Positions 44,901-53,633 of a DNA stretch of 64,000 bases are shown in pieces (positions within the stretch are counted from its first letter, which is position 1; every line of letters begins with the position of its first letter). The stretch covers positions 186,001 through 250,000 of the forward strand of contig NZ_AVCS01000028.1 in assembly GCF_000498495.1 (NCBI RefSeq). The letters are read 5' to 3'. A program made the translations under genes and the position numbers. Below the pieces are notes generated by a model. The model was not told where the DNA came from. It did no database searches and saw only the letters and a list, made by a program, of their open reading frames with translations. Source of the stretch: Flavobacterium enshiense DK69 (GTDB taxonomy: Bacteria > Bacteroidota > Bacteroidia > Flavobacteriales > Flavobacteriaceae).

Positions 44901-45440
44901 TGAAACCGTTCCATTAGCGATAGGAGCTGTAGTATCTTGTTGCCAGTATTCGTGTTGTGAAGTTGCCGTAGAATATCTAACTGAATTCCCAGAAGATCCC
45001 CCTGAATTACCACCACCTCCAAAATTAGCTTCAACAAGAACCATTAAGTTATTACTGCCGCCTGTATAATTGAAAGGGACTGATAAATTGATTGTATTCC
45101 AGCCAACAACCGGAGTTACAGACCCTGAGTACACTTGAGTTGCTCCAGAAATTTGATTAGCCCACGTTCCCGCTGTTAAAGCAGAACTAGCTGTTTCCAT
45201 TAAATAAACAACGATTGGCCTGGCTGCTCCGGCAGTGTTTGCCTGCCATGAGAGATTAACAATATTTCCGCCACTGCCAATTTCTGCTGCGGTATAAAGT
45301 GAAGCCGACCTTTCATAGCCATAAAAGTTACCCAAAGGGTACCTTTGCGTAGAAGTACCAGCCCCAATTGTAATTGTTTGCGCATTCAATCCTATAAAAG
45401 AAAAGAGCAGCAAACAAATAAAAAAAGTAATTTTTTTCAT
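41925..45440 (-). CDS. T9SS cargo protein C (1171 residues), multidomain adhesin-like
   Basis: Signal peptide ending near GLNAQ. A long array follows: an N-terminal jelly-roll-like region, Ig/FN3-like segments, an adhesin/MAM-like domain (about 420-600), an FN3 starting CEPPTALGANNLTSSSASLF, another adhesin/MAM-like domain (from VNIPYLQDFESV), an FN3 (CSAPINVAASNVTH), a PPC-like domain (PPANDACVNAAV) and the sorting domain FKAYPNPVKDVLNLSY ending IKVVKQ. Large secreted surface protein, probably for adhesion. Its three C-terminal modules match those of cargo A and B. Confidence 0.85.
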   Translation of the reverse strand: MKKITFFICLLLFSFIGLNAQTITIGAGTSTQRYPLGNFYGYERSASLYTAAEIGSGGNIVNLSWQANTAGAARPIVVYLMETASSALTAGTWANQISGATQVYSGSVTPVVGWNTINLSVPFNYTGGSNNLMVLVEANFGGGGNSGGSSGNSVRYSTATSQHEYWQQDTTAPIANGTVSNNRPNVQITFGSPCSGSPVAGTVTPAFQNICSGTIPPSFVVSGSTSGVIGLTYQWEESTNSGGSWTNATGGAGATTLNYAPPAFAGTNIQYRLKVTCTNSGMFDYSTIADVQSAIAPATQASALNFTSTQYTNTTANWTNGSGSRRMVVVSNNASITDPVNSSGQPAITANALYAGSGQQIVYDGTGASVSVSGLVCNTTYYFKVYEYVRCGSGPYEYYYNVTSGTNAASVLTLQPSTATLPVNNNFSGFTGSNLSTVFPGWYESSIVTAIGSTPSDAAPAGATSGWINSSVLGSSAKLNLYTNSRNEWVISPKVSLTAASRLKFKAAITEFASGAVDSERMAGTDDKVDVLISADGCGLSWAVLHTFNAANTTTLTNVLTDYLFDLSAYTGQTVQIAFRGTDGPVDNAADYDFHIGNINIELVPTCEPPTALGANNLTSSSASLFWTAGGSETLWNIQWGPSGFALGTGTIVNGVANPHLLSGLSPITAYQYYVQTDCQANGTSTWAGPYSFITPCAAVNIPYLQDFESVTTPAIPACALVVNNGTGNVWATASAPGYGFTTKALTYVYHSTYSANTWFFTQGINLTAGTSYRISYNYGNNATNYVEKLKVAYGTSAASASMTNVLADHSAINQNAIQYNQIDFTPSATGVYYFGFQAYSGINQFNLSVDNISITVTPACSAPINVAASNVTHNSANISWGVVPSVSGYQYVLDANAADPAGSGTATTLATFNATPLSPLTTYYFHVRTDCSGTLSSWSTVSFTTLGTPPANDACVNAAVIAQLPYTNTQDATSATNNAGAISTCSSTSGMNDGVWYTFTVGTTGNITISLTGVTGWDPEVAVYSGGCGAFVCAGSVDNGAAGGAETLNLTALAPGQYWINIGHYSGTSDNAEGSLTIGLSGTAALLGNAQFDTAAFKAYPNPVKDVLNLSYATEISSVEVYNMLGQKVMTKLLNVAQGQIDLSNLNGGNYIVNVATADGLIKTIKVVKQ

Positions 45441-45524
45441 GCTTTTGTTTTTTTAGTTTAAGTTGCTGAATTTAACATATTTGATAAATATTGTAACGTA
45501 AAAACAAATCAAATAACAAAAACG

Positions 45525-45556
45525 TCTTTAATTGTTTATATATAAACAATTAAAGA
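45525..45556. promoter_or_regulatory. Perfect 32-bp palindrome upstream of cargo gene C
   Basis: The 16-bp arm TCTTTAATTGTTTATA is followed immediately by its exact reverse complement, with no spacer. It lies 85-116 bp before the start of cargo gene C. TATAAACAATT recurs about 80 bp upstream of cargo gene B. It may be an operator or cruciform-prone site. The rest of 45441-45857 is very AT-rich with no gene seen other than the fabV terminator. Confidence 0.5.
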
Positions 45557-45804
45557 TAGATTTTACCTACATATTGAATAAATAGCTATACTTTTTGTTA
45601 AATTTTTATTATGAATTAAACAAAAATCAGCTATTACCATTTTTTTAACATAATGATAAATAATAATTAACAAATATTTACTTACTTTTTTGTAAAATTT
45701 CATCACCAATCTTCTGAATTAAGACTTTTACCTCCTAATCAATAAAAAAGTATTGATACTTTTCGATTTTTTAAATAGTATAGCATTGGATAATAACTCC
45801 AAAA

Positions 45805-45833
45805 AAAAAACTCACGACAAGCGTGAGTTTTTT
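45805..45833 (-). terminator. Terminator of fabV
   Basis: ACTCACG (45810-45816) pairs with CGTGAGT (45822-45828), with A and T runs on the two sides, about 25 bp after the fabV stop. Confidence 0.8.
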
Positions 45834-45857
45834 GAAATCTTTATTTTAATATTTTAT

Positions 45858-47048
45858 TTATGCGATACTTGGCACCTGAACCATTTCATCAGCATCTGCT
45901 AAATAATCCACTCCTTCGAAACCAAATCCGAACAAGTTTAAGAAATCTTGTTTATAACCCGCCAAATCACCGATTTCTGCAAGAGATTCTGTTGTGGATT
46001 CATTCCATAATTTAGCAATTCTTCCCTGTACATCTTCTCTCATTTCCCAATCGTCAATTCGAATTCTTCCCTTATTATCAGTTGGAATTGCAGAACCGTT
46101 ATATAATCGCTGTTCGAACAATCGCTGCATCTGTTCAATACAACCTTCATGGATTCCCTCCTCTTTCATGATTTTATACAACAATGAAATATAAAGTGGA
46201 ATCACAGGAATTGCTGAACTCGCCTGAGTCACCAAAGCTTTGTTAACTGAAACGTATGCTTTTCCATTAATATCTTTTAACTTATCTGTAATCTCGAAAG
46301 CAGTAGCCTCCAAGTGGTCTTTAGCTCTTCCGATTGTACCTTTTCTGTAAACCGCTTCAGTAACTTCCGGCCCGATATAAGAATAAGCCACTGTCATAGC
46401 TCCATCAGCTAAAACACCAGCCGCTTTCATGGCGTCCATCCACATTGACCAGTCTTCACCTCCCATTACTACAACAGTGTTGTCAATATCTTCCTGATTA
46501 GCCGGATCGATAGAAACCTGAGAAACATTTCCTGTGTGGAAATCAACCGTTTTATTTGTAAAAGTATTTCCGATAGGCTTTAAAACCGAACGGTGTGTAA
46601 CTCCCGTTGTAGGATGAACACGAACTGGGGAAGCCAAACTGTAGATTATCAAGTCAACCTGACCTAAATCAGCTTTAATCATATCGATGGTTTGCTGTTT
46701 CACTTCATTTGAAAAAGCATCACCATTAATACTTTTAGCATACAAACCTGCTTTTTTTGCCTCTTGTTCAAAAGCCGCTGTATTATACCAACCCGGCGAA
46801 GCAGTTTTCCCTTCTGCAGGTTCTTTTTCAAAAAACACTCCTATAGTAGAAGCTCCCGAACCAAAAGCACTGGTAATTCTTGAGGCTAAACCAAATCCTG
46901 TAGAAGCACCAATAACCAATACACGCTTCGGTGCGTTAATTTCACCTTTTGATTTTACATATTCAATTTGATTTTTTACGTTTTGTTCGCACCCTTTTGG
47001 ATGAGCGGTCAAACAAATAAATCCTCGCATTCTAGGTTCTATAATCAT
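45858..47048 (-). CDS. fabV: Enoyl-ACP/trans-2-enoyl-CoA reductase FabV
   Basis: Final reduction of each fatty-acid elongation round. 396 residues, the long single-domain FabV class rather than FabI. Seen: PRMRGFICLTAHPKGC at the start, the cofactor block VLVIGASTGFGLASRI, and the active-site pair as Y-x8-K in AYSYIGPEVTEAVYRKGT. FabV enzymes from other bacteria are known for low triclosan sensitivity. It lies 77 bp downstream of recN with a weak promoter-like sequence between. Confidence 0.95.
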   Translation of the reverse strand: MIIEPRMRGFICLTAHPKGCEQNVKNQIEYVKSKGEINAPKRVLVIGASTGFGLASRITSAFGSGASTIGVFFEKEPAEGKTASPGWYNTAAFEQEAKKAGLYAKSINGDAFSNEVKQQTIDMIKADLGQVDLIIYSLASPVRVHPTTGVTHRSVLKPIGNTFTNKTVDFHTGNVSQVSIDPANQEDIDNTVVVMGGEDWSMWMDAMKAAGVLADGAMTVAYSYIGPEVTEAVYRKGTIGRAKDHLEATAFEITDKLKDINGKAYVSVNKALVTQASSAIPVIPLYISLLYKIMKEEGIHEGCIEQMQRLFEQRLYNGSAIPTDNKGRIRIDDWEMREDVQGRIAKLWNESTTESLAEIGDLAGYKQDFLNLFGFGFEGVDYLADADEMVQVPSIA

Positions 47049-47125
47049 GTCCTAATATTTTATTTATCTAGTTTTAGTTTGTTGTTTGTATGAAAAATAA
47101 AGCGTAACAAAAGTAAGTTAAAAAA

Positions 47126-48778
47126 TTAATTCAACAACGCTTTTGCATGATTTAGCGCCGAATCAGAAATGTCTTTACCTGACAGCATTTCGGCAATTTC
47201 AGTAATTCTTTCTTCTTCAGAAAGCAACTTCAATTCGGAAATCGTACTTTCACCAAAAGCAGATTTAAATACTTTGTAGTGCTGTTGCCCTTTAGCAGCT
47301 ATTTGAGGTAAATGTGTGATGGCAAAAACCTGCATTTGAGCACTCATCCTTTTCATGATATCTCCCATCTTATGCGCAATTTCCCCAGACACTCCCGTAT
47401 CAATTTCATCAAAAATAATGGTCGGCAATTTGGAATATTCGGCTAAAATCGATTTTACAGCTAACATAATTCGAGATAATTCCCCTCCAGAAGCCACTTT
47501 TTTTAACAGCCCAAAATCCGTTCCTTTATTTGCAGAGAACAACAACTGGACTTCGTCTTTTCCTAAAGTATTATAAGTTTCCGATGGTTTAATTTCAAAT
47601 TGAAAACGGGCATTTGGCATTCCGAGTTGCGACAAGACAGAAGAAATCTTTTCCGTTAGAATCGGAACTGCGTTTTTTCTGTTTACTGAAATTGAATCCG
47701 CCAACACATCAAGACTTTCAACATGTTTCAGAATTTCGCTTTCCAATGTATTGATCGTATTCTCCAAATCGTCAGCTAAAACGACTTTAGTATCCAAATC
47801 GTTTTGAATCACCAGTAACTCTTCCACGGAATTCACCTGATGCTTCTTTTGCAGCGAATAAATGGTTTGCAGTTTTTGATGAACCAAATCAAGCTGTTCA
47901 GGATCATTCACAAGCTTTTCCGATAGATTGTAAAGCTCGTTTGAAATATCATCAAATTCGATCAAAATAGAGGATACACGCTCTGCCAATTCACTGAATT
48001 CAGGTGTCAAACCAGAAATTTTTTGCAGTGAAGCTTTAACCTCTTTTATGTTTTGAATGATTCCGATTTGCTCTTCATTAGTCAAAGCAATAGATTTATC
48101 CAAAGCTTCTTTTATAAACTCAACGTTATTGAGTTTTTCATAAATATGCTCAAGTTCTAATTGCTCTCCCTCTTTCAAATTTGCAGCGAGCAATTCTTCA
48201 AGCAAAAACGAATTGTAGTCTTGTTCTTTTGCCAGTGCATCTTTTTCAGAAATCAGTTTCTTTAACCGGGCTTTAACCGATTTGTATTCCGATAACTGAA
48301 TGTTGTATTGCCCTAAAATTTCTGAATTTCCGGCAACAGCATCCAAAATCTGAATCTGATAGGCTTCTTCTGATAATTCCCTTGTCTGATGCTGGGAATG
48401 AATATCAAGCAGAAAATCGCCCAGTTCCTGCAATTCATTAAGATTTACCGGACTATCATTTACAAATGCCCTGGATTTTCCGGAAGGAAGAATTTCCCTT
48501 CTAATGATGGTTACATCTTCATAATCCAAATCATTATCTGAGAAAAAAGATTTTAAATTGTATTTATCAATCTTAAACTGTGCTTCAATTACACACTTTT
48601 GTTCTTTGTCTTTTAACGAAGTCAGATCGGCCCGTTTACCTAAAACCAAACCCAAAGCACCTAAAAGAATAGATTTTCCCGCACCTGTTTCTCCGGTAAT
48701 GATAGACAATTGCCCGGAAAAATTCATTTCCAACTGTTCAATCAGCGCAAAGTTCTTGATAGTTAAGTGTGTAAGCAT
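47126..48778 (-). CDS. recN: DNA repair protein RecN
   Basis: SMC-like ATPase in double-strand break repair. 550 residues with N-terminal LTIKNFALIEQLEMNF and Walker A GETGAGKS (29-36), a central coiled coil (about 150-370), the ABC signature as ASGGELSRIMLA, and Walker B TIIFDEIDTGVSG. Part of the bamD-rpoZ-coaBC-DUF4835-recN run, a gene order common in Flavobacteriaceae. Confidence 0.97.
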   Translation of the reverse strand: MLTHLTIKNFALIEQLEMNFSGQLSIITGETGAGKSILLGALGLVLGKRADLTSLKDKEQKCVIEAQFKIDKYNLKSFFSDNDLDYEDVTIIRREILPSGKSRAFVNDSPVNLNELQELGDFLLDIHSQHQTRELSEEAYQIQILDAVAGNSEILGQYNIQLSEYKSVKARLKKLISEKDALAKEQDYNSFLLEELLAANLKEGEQLELEHIYEKLNNVEFIKEALDKSIALTNEEQIGIIQNIKEVKASLQKISGLTPEFSELAERVSSILIEFDDISNELYNLSEKLVNDPEQLDLVHQKLQTIYSLQKKHQVNSVEELLVIQNDLDTKVVLADDLENTINTLESEILKHVESLDVLADSISVNRKNAVPILTEKISSVLSQLGMPNARFQFEIKPSETYNTLGKDEVQLLFSANKGTDFGLLKKVASGGELSRIMLAVKSILAEYSKLPTIIFDEIDTGVSGEIAHKMGDIMKRMSAQMQVFAITHLPQIAAKGQQHYKVFKSAFGESTISELKLLSEEERITEIAEMLSGKDISDSALNHAKALLN

Positions 48779-48811
48779 AAATTGTGTCTGAAGATAGATT
48801 AAAACACAAAT

Positions 48812-49699
48812 TTAGTATTTTATATTATTCCATTTTGAGGAATTTAAAGGAGAAATCCTGTTGAGAGTATCCGATAAATCAGTGATGTCAACACTAGGTC
48901 CTCCTGAGAAAATATAGACGATTTCATCAGCCTTAGCGTCAAAAAAGACTCTCGTTAGAAAGGCATTCGGACGAACAGAATGAATTTTTGAAACCGTTTT
49001 TATTGCTTTGGTAATATTTTGTTTCGCCGTTTTCTGATCTTCAGCCATTTTATCCATACCCAACTGATGGTATTCATATAAAGCGTCACGATAAGGTGTA
49101 AAGGTATTTGACAACAAATCGTTTATCAGATAATATCGGTTTTGTTTTTTTTCTGTTTGCGTCCAACCTGCAGAACCACTTGATTGAGCAAGGTTCGCCA
49201 TATTAGAAGCAGCTTCCAGGTATTTGGTACCTCCTTGATTTGAAAAAGTATCAGCGTCCAAACCTATAATTATATTAGCATAAAAAGCCACCATAGCTAC
49301 TAAATTTGAATCATAGCTATTGGGATTGTAAATAAAGTTTTCAAATTCTACATACCTGAAATTAAACTCCTTATCATTATAGTTAAAAACAGGCGATGTA
49401 TATGTTGAGTTAAAAACAGGCCTTGATGACTGCACCTGAAGCGTACATTGGAAATCATTATTATCATAGGACTGAACGGTAATGAACATACTGCAATCGA
49501 TACGCTCATTATTGGCGAAATTCTTTGTTGACCATTTGGTGTTGTTGACAAACTCCCCAAGCGAACGCTCCAACGTTTTAAATATCTGCACATTAGACGC
49601 TGTAATCTGATCATAATTAACTTTTACGGTACACTTCAATTCCTGGCTATATCCAAAAAATGAAATAAATAAAAGTCCGATAAGAATCCAATTACGCAT
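48812..49699 (-). CDS. DUF4835 family protein (T9SS-associated, PorD-like)
   Basis: 295 residues with a signal peptide (WILIGLLFISFFGYSQ) and the family's features: a QITASNVQIFKTLERSLGEF region and a FYANIIIGLDADTFSNQGG block. DUF4835 proteins are annotated in some databases as T9SS protein PorD; I recall that name but cannot confirm its experimental basis. The start overlaps the end of coaBC by 8 bp. T9SS cargo genes lie about 4 kb away. Confidence 0.8.
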   Translation of the reverse strand: MRNWILIGLLFISFFGYSQELKCTVKVNYDQITASNVQIFKTLERSLGEFVNNTKWSTKNFANNERIDCSMFITVQSYDNNDFQCTLQVQSSRPVFNSTYTSPVFNYNDKEFNFRYVEFENFIYNPNSYDSNLVAMVAFYANIIIGLDADTFSNQGGTKYLEAASNMANLAQSSGSAGWTQTEKKQNRYYLINDLLSNTFTPYRDALYEYHQLGMDKMAEDQKTAKQNITKAIKTVSKIHSVRPNAFLTRVFFDAKADEIVYIFSGGPSVDITDLSDTLNRISPLNSSKWNNIKY

Positions 49700-50900
49700 A
49701 TTGTTTTACTATTTTATTAACGATATCCTGAGCTACTTCTTCTTTGGATTTTAAATCCATTGGTTCAATTACAAAATTCTTATCAATAAAAGTCACTTTA
49801 TTGGTTGGCTTACCAAAACCAGCGCCTTCATCATTCAATGAATTAAGAACTATCAAATCTAAGTTTTTTTTCTGAATTTTCTGCTTTGCGTGTTCAATTT
49901 CATTTTCCGTTTCCAAAGCAAATCCGATTAAAAACTGATGTTTTTTTATTTCTCCAAGCGATGCAAGGATATCCTTTGTTTTTTCCAATTCTATGGAAAA
50001 TGCTTCTTCGTTCTTTTTTATTTTCTGTGAAGCTACGTTTTTAGGTCGATAATCAGCTACTGCCGCGGCAGCTACTGCAACATCAACCTCATTAAAGTAT
50101 TGGTGACAAACATCATACATCTCCTGAGCAGAAGTTACTCTTTCTACTTTTACCAAACCATGTTTTAGCTGAAGGTGTGTAGGTCCGGAAACAAGGATGA
50201 CTTCAGCACCAAGATCGGCTGCAGCCCTTGCAATATCAAATCCCATTTTTCCTGTGGAATGATTTCCTATAAAACGAACCGGATCGATGGCTTCATAAGT
50301 AGGCCCGGCCGTAACCAATATCTTTTTGCCTTTTAAAGGAAGTTTGCTCTCTAGGTCTTTTTCCAGAAAAGAAACAATATTTTCAGGTTCTGCCATTCTG
50401 CCTTCACCGGAAAGTCCGCTGGCCAACTCGCCGCTTTCTGCAGGGATCATGATATTCCCAAAATCCTGCAAAGTTTCAAAACTAGCTAATGTAGATGGGT
50501 GTTTGTACATATCCAGGTCCATTGCAGGTGCAAAATAAACCGGACATTTTGCCGATAAATAAGTAGCAATTAAAAGGTTGTCGCAATTACCGTTCACCAT
50601 TTTGGAAAGTGTGTTGGCAGTTGCCGGAGCAATGAGCATTAAGTCGGCCCAAAGTCCAAAATCCACATGATTGTTCCATTCGGCTTCTTCCTCTTCTTCA
50701 TTTATAAAGGTAGAGTAAACCGGATTTTTGGAAAGCGTGGACAGCGTTAGCGGGGTAACAAAATCTTTAGAAGCAGGTGTCATGATTACCTGAACCTGAG
50801 CACCTGCTTTTATAAGTAGTCTAACTAACGTTGCTGTTTTATATGCGGCTATCCCTCCGGAAACACCGAGTAATACTTTTTTACCGCTTAAAACAGACAT
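49692..50900 (-). CDS. coaBC: Bifunctional phosphopantothenoylcysteine decarboxylase/phosphopantothenate-cysteine ligase
   Basis: Two consecutive steps of CoA synthesis in one 402-residue protein. The N-terminal FMN flavoprotein has GVSGGIAAYK and ATANTLSKMVNGNCDNLL; the C-terminal ligase starts ILVTAGPTYEAIDPVRFIGN and has AAAAVADYRP. Flanked by rpoZ upstream and the DUF4835 gene downstream with an 8-bp overlap. Confidence 0.96.
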   Translation of the reverse strand: MSVLSGKKVLLGVSGGIAAYKTATLVRLLIKAGAQVQVIMTPASKDFVTPLTLSTLSKNPVYSTFINEEEEEAEWNNHVDFGLWADLMLIAPATANTLSKMVNGNCDNLLIATYLSAKCPVYFAPAMDLDMYKHPSTLASFETLQDFGNIMIPAESGELASGLSGEGRMAEPENIVSFLEKDLESKLPLKGKKILVTAGPTYEAIDPVRFIGNHSTGKMGFDIARAAADLGAEVILVSGPTHLQLKHGLVKVERVTSAQEMYDVCHQYFNEVDVAVAAAAVADYRPKNVASQKIKKNEEAFSIELEKTKDILASLGEIKKHQFLIGFALETENEIEHAKQKIQKKNLDLIVLNSLNDEGAGFGKPTNKVTFIDKNFVIEPMDLKSKEEVAQDIVNKIVKQYA

Positions 50901-50909
50901 AGTTTCGTT

Positions 50910-51230
50910 TTATTGTTGATTAGAATCTCTGTAGTAGATTTTACCCTCTAACCACTCCTGAACTGCTAATGCATGTGGCTTTGGCAATTTTTCGTAAAAC
51001 TTCGAAACTTCGATTTGCTCTTTGTTTTCAAAGATTTCCTCAAGACTATCATTGTAAGTAGCAAACTCCTCAAGCTTATCGATCAATTCTTTTTTGATTT
51101 CAGAATTGATTTGATTAGCTCTTCTTGCCATAATAGTAATCGCTTCATACACATTTCCCGTTGGCTCTTCGATTTTACTTTTATTGTAAGTTACCGTGTT
51201 TACAGGAGCTGTAGTCTTCTTTAAATCCAT
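50910..51230 (-). CDS. rpoZ: RNA polymerase omega subunit (Bacteroidota form)
   Basis: 106 residues. The RpoZ/Rpb6-like core is seen in NVYEAITIMARRANQINSEI, and the acidic C-terminal half ends with KPHALAVQEWLEGKIYYRDS, the usual layout of the Bacteroidota omega. It stabilises core RNA polymerase. It lies between bamD (6 bp) and coaBC (9 bp). Confidence 0.9.
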   Translation of the reverse strand: MDLKKTTAPVNTVTYNKSKIEEPTGNVYEAITIMARRANQINSEIKKELIDKLEEFATYNDSLEEIFENKEQIEVSKFYEKLPKPHALAVQEWLEGKIYYRDSNQQ

Positions 51231-51236
51231 ACTTAA

Positions 51237-52043
51237 TTATTTAGAAAATTTTTGTAATTCAACATCAATTAGTGCCAGTTTTTCGTCGGCATCTTTTTTA
51301 TACTTTGTATCTGCTTTATATCGCATTAAGCTTGCATGAGCAAGTTTTGCGCTATTCAAACGCTCTTCCATTTTAGAGAAAATACTCTTCATTGCATAGT
51401 TGTATGAAAAATCAAATTTATAATACAACGCTTCTTCTTTAAACTGTGTTCCCGGATAATCGGAAATAAAATTATCAAGCGCTTTAATACCTGCTTTGTA
51501 ATCGTTTATCGGATTCTGAACCATTCCGTAAGCTTTAGCGATTTCGAAAGCCTTTTTCTCTAATTTATCTCTGAGTTCAACAATAATCTTGTTTGCCTCA
51601 GCAAAATATTCAGAGTTCGGATAATTATTAATGAACGTTTGCAATTTATCAATTGCTTTATCAGTATCCGTCTGATCTAACGAATAAACCGGCGATAACT
51701 TTGAGTACGATTTAGCAGATAAAAAATAAGCTTCTTCTCTGTGTTCACTTTTCGGATACGTTGCAGCGAATGATTCAAACTGATAGCCCGCCAAATAATA
51801 CTGCTCTGTTTTATAATACGACTGCGCAAACATGTAAAACAATTTTTCAGCCTGAGGCTTACCCCTGTTAGGACCTGCTATCTGTTCAAATAAACGGATG
51901 GCTTTTTCATATTTCCCTTTCTCGTATTTCTGGGTTGCTATTTCATATTTAAAAGCTAAATCTTCTGATTTTAAAGCTTTTTGATAAGGACTGCAAGAAA
52001 CAAACAATACTGAAAAAAGTAAAAAATATAAAAATTTGTTCAT
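51237..52043 (-). CDS. bamD: Outer membrane assembly lipoprotein BamD
   Basis: 268 residues with lipoprotein signal SVLFVSC (Cys17) and TPR repeats through the rest (KYEKGKYEKAIRLFEQI; QYYLAGYQFESFAATYPKSE; LQTFINNYPNSEY; LDNFISDYPGTQF). Works with BamA to insert beta-barrel proteins in the outer membrane. First gene of the rpoZ-coaBC-DUF4835-recN run, with its own promoter. Confidence 0.93.
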   Translation of the reverse strand: MNKFLYFLLFSVLFVSCSPYQKALKSEDLAFKYEIATQKYEKGKYEKAIRLFEQIAGPNRGKPQAEKLFYMFAQSYYKTEQYYLAGYQFESFAATYPKSEHREEAYFLSAKSYSKLSPVYSLDQTDTDKAIDKLQTFINNYPNSEYFAEANKIIVELRDKLEKKAFEIAKAYGMVQNPINDYKAGIKALDNFISDYPGTQFKEEALYYKFDFSYNYAMKSIFSKMEERLNSAKLAHASLMRYKADTKYKKDADEKLALIDVELQKFSK

Positions 52044-52101
52044 GTTTTTATTTTCGTTATTATGCCTCTACCCTCAATTTTCATTGATTTAAAAGCAACT
52101 G

Positions 52102-52130
52102 CAAAGTTAATTATTAATTATTGATAACAA
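52102..52130 (-). promoter_or_regulatory. bamD operon promoter
   Basis: TAACTTTG on the minus strand (52109-52102) is an exact TAnnTTTG, with TTG (52130-52128) 18 bp upstream. About 59 bp before the bamD ATG. Confidence 0.65.
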
Positions 52131-52155
52131 AATCTTTTTTTTACGCCAAAAAAAC

Positions 52156-52210
52156 AAAAGATGCCGGTTTAAAGGCATCTTTCGGCAAACGCTTTTTTAA
52201 AGCGTTTTAT
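52156..52210 (-). terminator. Double hairpin terminator after the ferritin gene
   Basis: Two stems in series: AAACGCTTT/AAAGCGTTT (about 52187-52207), then AAAGATGCC/GGCATCTTT (about 52157-52181), the latter followed on the minus strand by a long T-run. It separates dapA-ferritin from bamD. Confidence 0.8.
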
Positions 52211-52215
52211 TATAC

Positions 52216-52725
52216 TTATTGAGCTCCGTTTCCGTTACCGCTAAAACTCTTCATATCATTATCAAACAGATACAAACCACCTTTATCGTCACCAATCAGG
52301 TTTATTTTATCCAAAATAGTTCGAGCCGTTGCTTCTTCTTCTATTTGTTCCGAAACATACCACTGCAAGAAATTATGCGTTGCATAATCGCGCTCTTCCA
52401 ACGAAACATGCACTAATTCGTTGATGCTCGTTGAAACCATAACCTCATGCTCATACAATTGTGTGAACAGTGCTTTAAATGATGAACAATCCAACACCGG
52501 ATGAATTACCGCAGGGATTTCCGCTTCACCACCTCGCTGATTGGCATACTTTACCAATTTAAGCATGTGCATACGCTCTTCATCTGATTGTTTGTACATA
52601 AATGCAGAAATACCTTCAAAGCCCTGAACTTCAGCCCAAGACGCCATTGCCAAATAAATTTGTGAAGAATCCGCTTCTACCTTAATCTGTTTATTAATTG
52701 CCTCCTGAATAGTTTTAGATAACAT
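52216..52725 (-). CDS. ftnA: Ferritin (FtnA type)
   Basis: Iron-storage cage protein of 169 residues without heme-binding features. Ferroxidase ligands E17, E50 and H53 fit the FtnA pattern (QSDEERMHMLKL), with further ligands in the second helix pair. Starts 24 bp after dapA and ends at a terminator, so it may share the dapA transcript. Confidence 0.95.
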   Translation of the reverse strand: MLSKTIQEAINKQIKVEADSSQIYLAMASWAEVQGFEGISAFMYKQSDEERMHMLKLVKYANQRGGEAEIPAVIHPVLDCSSFKALFTQLYEHEVMVSTSINELVHVSLEERDYATHNFLQWYVSEQIEEEATARTILDKINLIGDDKGGLYLFDNDMKSFSGNGNGAQ

Positions 52726-52749
52726 AGCTTTACAGTTTTTAATGTTTTG

Positions 52750-53631
52750 CTAATTTACAATTTTCTTTACAAAAGCATCAAGTCGATTTGCTAAATCTTC
52801 GTTAACGTTCACCAACGGTAAACGCAATGTATTCTCCGACAAGCCTAACGATTTGAAAATTTCTTTTATCCCTCCAGGATTTCCCTGTTCAAAAATCATA
52901 TCAATACTATCAGCCAATAAATAATGCAATTTATAAGCTTCATCTACTTTTCGCTGTAATCCCAAACGAACCATTTCTGAGAATTCTTTCGGGAAACCTT
53001 CTCCGATAACCGAGATAACTCCTGCCCCACCGGCCAAAACCATAGGAAGCGTAATCATATCATCTCCTGAAATCACAAGAAAATCTTTTGGTTTATCCTG
53101 AATTAATTTCATCGCCTGAACAATATCCCCTGCTGCTTCTTTAATTCCGATAACATTTTTGAAGTCATTCGCCAGACGCATTACCGTTGAAGGCAACATA
53201 TTACTTGCCGTTCTTCCCGGTACGTTATACAAAATTACAGGTAGCGGAGACGCTTCTGCAACCATTTTGAAATGCTGATAAATTCCTTCCTGAGTAGGCT
53301 TGTTGTAATAAGGAGAAACTGAAAGAATAGCTGAAAAACCTGAAAAATCTCTAGTTTTCAACTCCTCAACCACTTTCGCTGTATTATTTCCTCCTACACC
53401 TAAAACCAACGGCAATCTTCCGTTGTTAGCCTCTTTAATGGTACTGATAACCAATTCTTTCTCTTCAGAACTAAGGGTTGCTGATTCGGCAGTGGTTCCC
53501 AGAACAACCAAATATTCCACACCTCCGTCGATAACATAATTTACGATTCTTTTAAGCGCTTCTACGTCAACAGAAAAATCCTTTTTAAATGGGGTTACCA
53601 AAGCAACACCCGTTCCCATAAATGATTGCAT
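52750..53631 (-). CDS. dapA: 4-hydroxy-tetrahydrodipicolinate synthase
   Basis: First committed step of lysine and diaminopimelate synthesis. 293-residue TIM barrel; Schiff-base K164 in [10 protein letters not shown], catalytic Tyr in [13 protein letters not shown] (Y136), and [14 protein letters not shown] near 45-58. The gene follows the DUF6913-like gene after 2 bp. Confidence 0.97.
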   Translation of the reverse strand: MQSFMGTGVALVTPFKKDFSVDVEALKRIVNYVIDGGVEYLVVLGTTAESATLSSEEKELVISTIKEANNGRLPLVLGVGGNNTAKVVEELKTRDFSGFSAILSVSPYYNKPTQEGIYQHFKMVAEASPLPVILYNVPGRTASNMLPSTVMRLANDFKNVIGIKEAAGDIVQAMKLIQDKPKDFLVISGDDMITLPMVLAGGAGVISVIGEGFPKEFSEMVRLGLQRKVDEAYKLHYLLADSIDMIFEQGNPGGIKEIFKSLGLSENTLRLPLVNVNEDLANRLDAFVKKIVN

Positions 53632-53633
53632 TT

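Noticed and set aside
38212..45440. CRISPR array or phage tail-fibre locus as an explanation of the repeats
   Set aside because: The similarity is between long coding modules with signal peptides and T9SS sorting domains, not short spaced repeats or phage genes.
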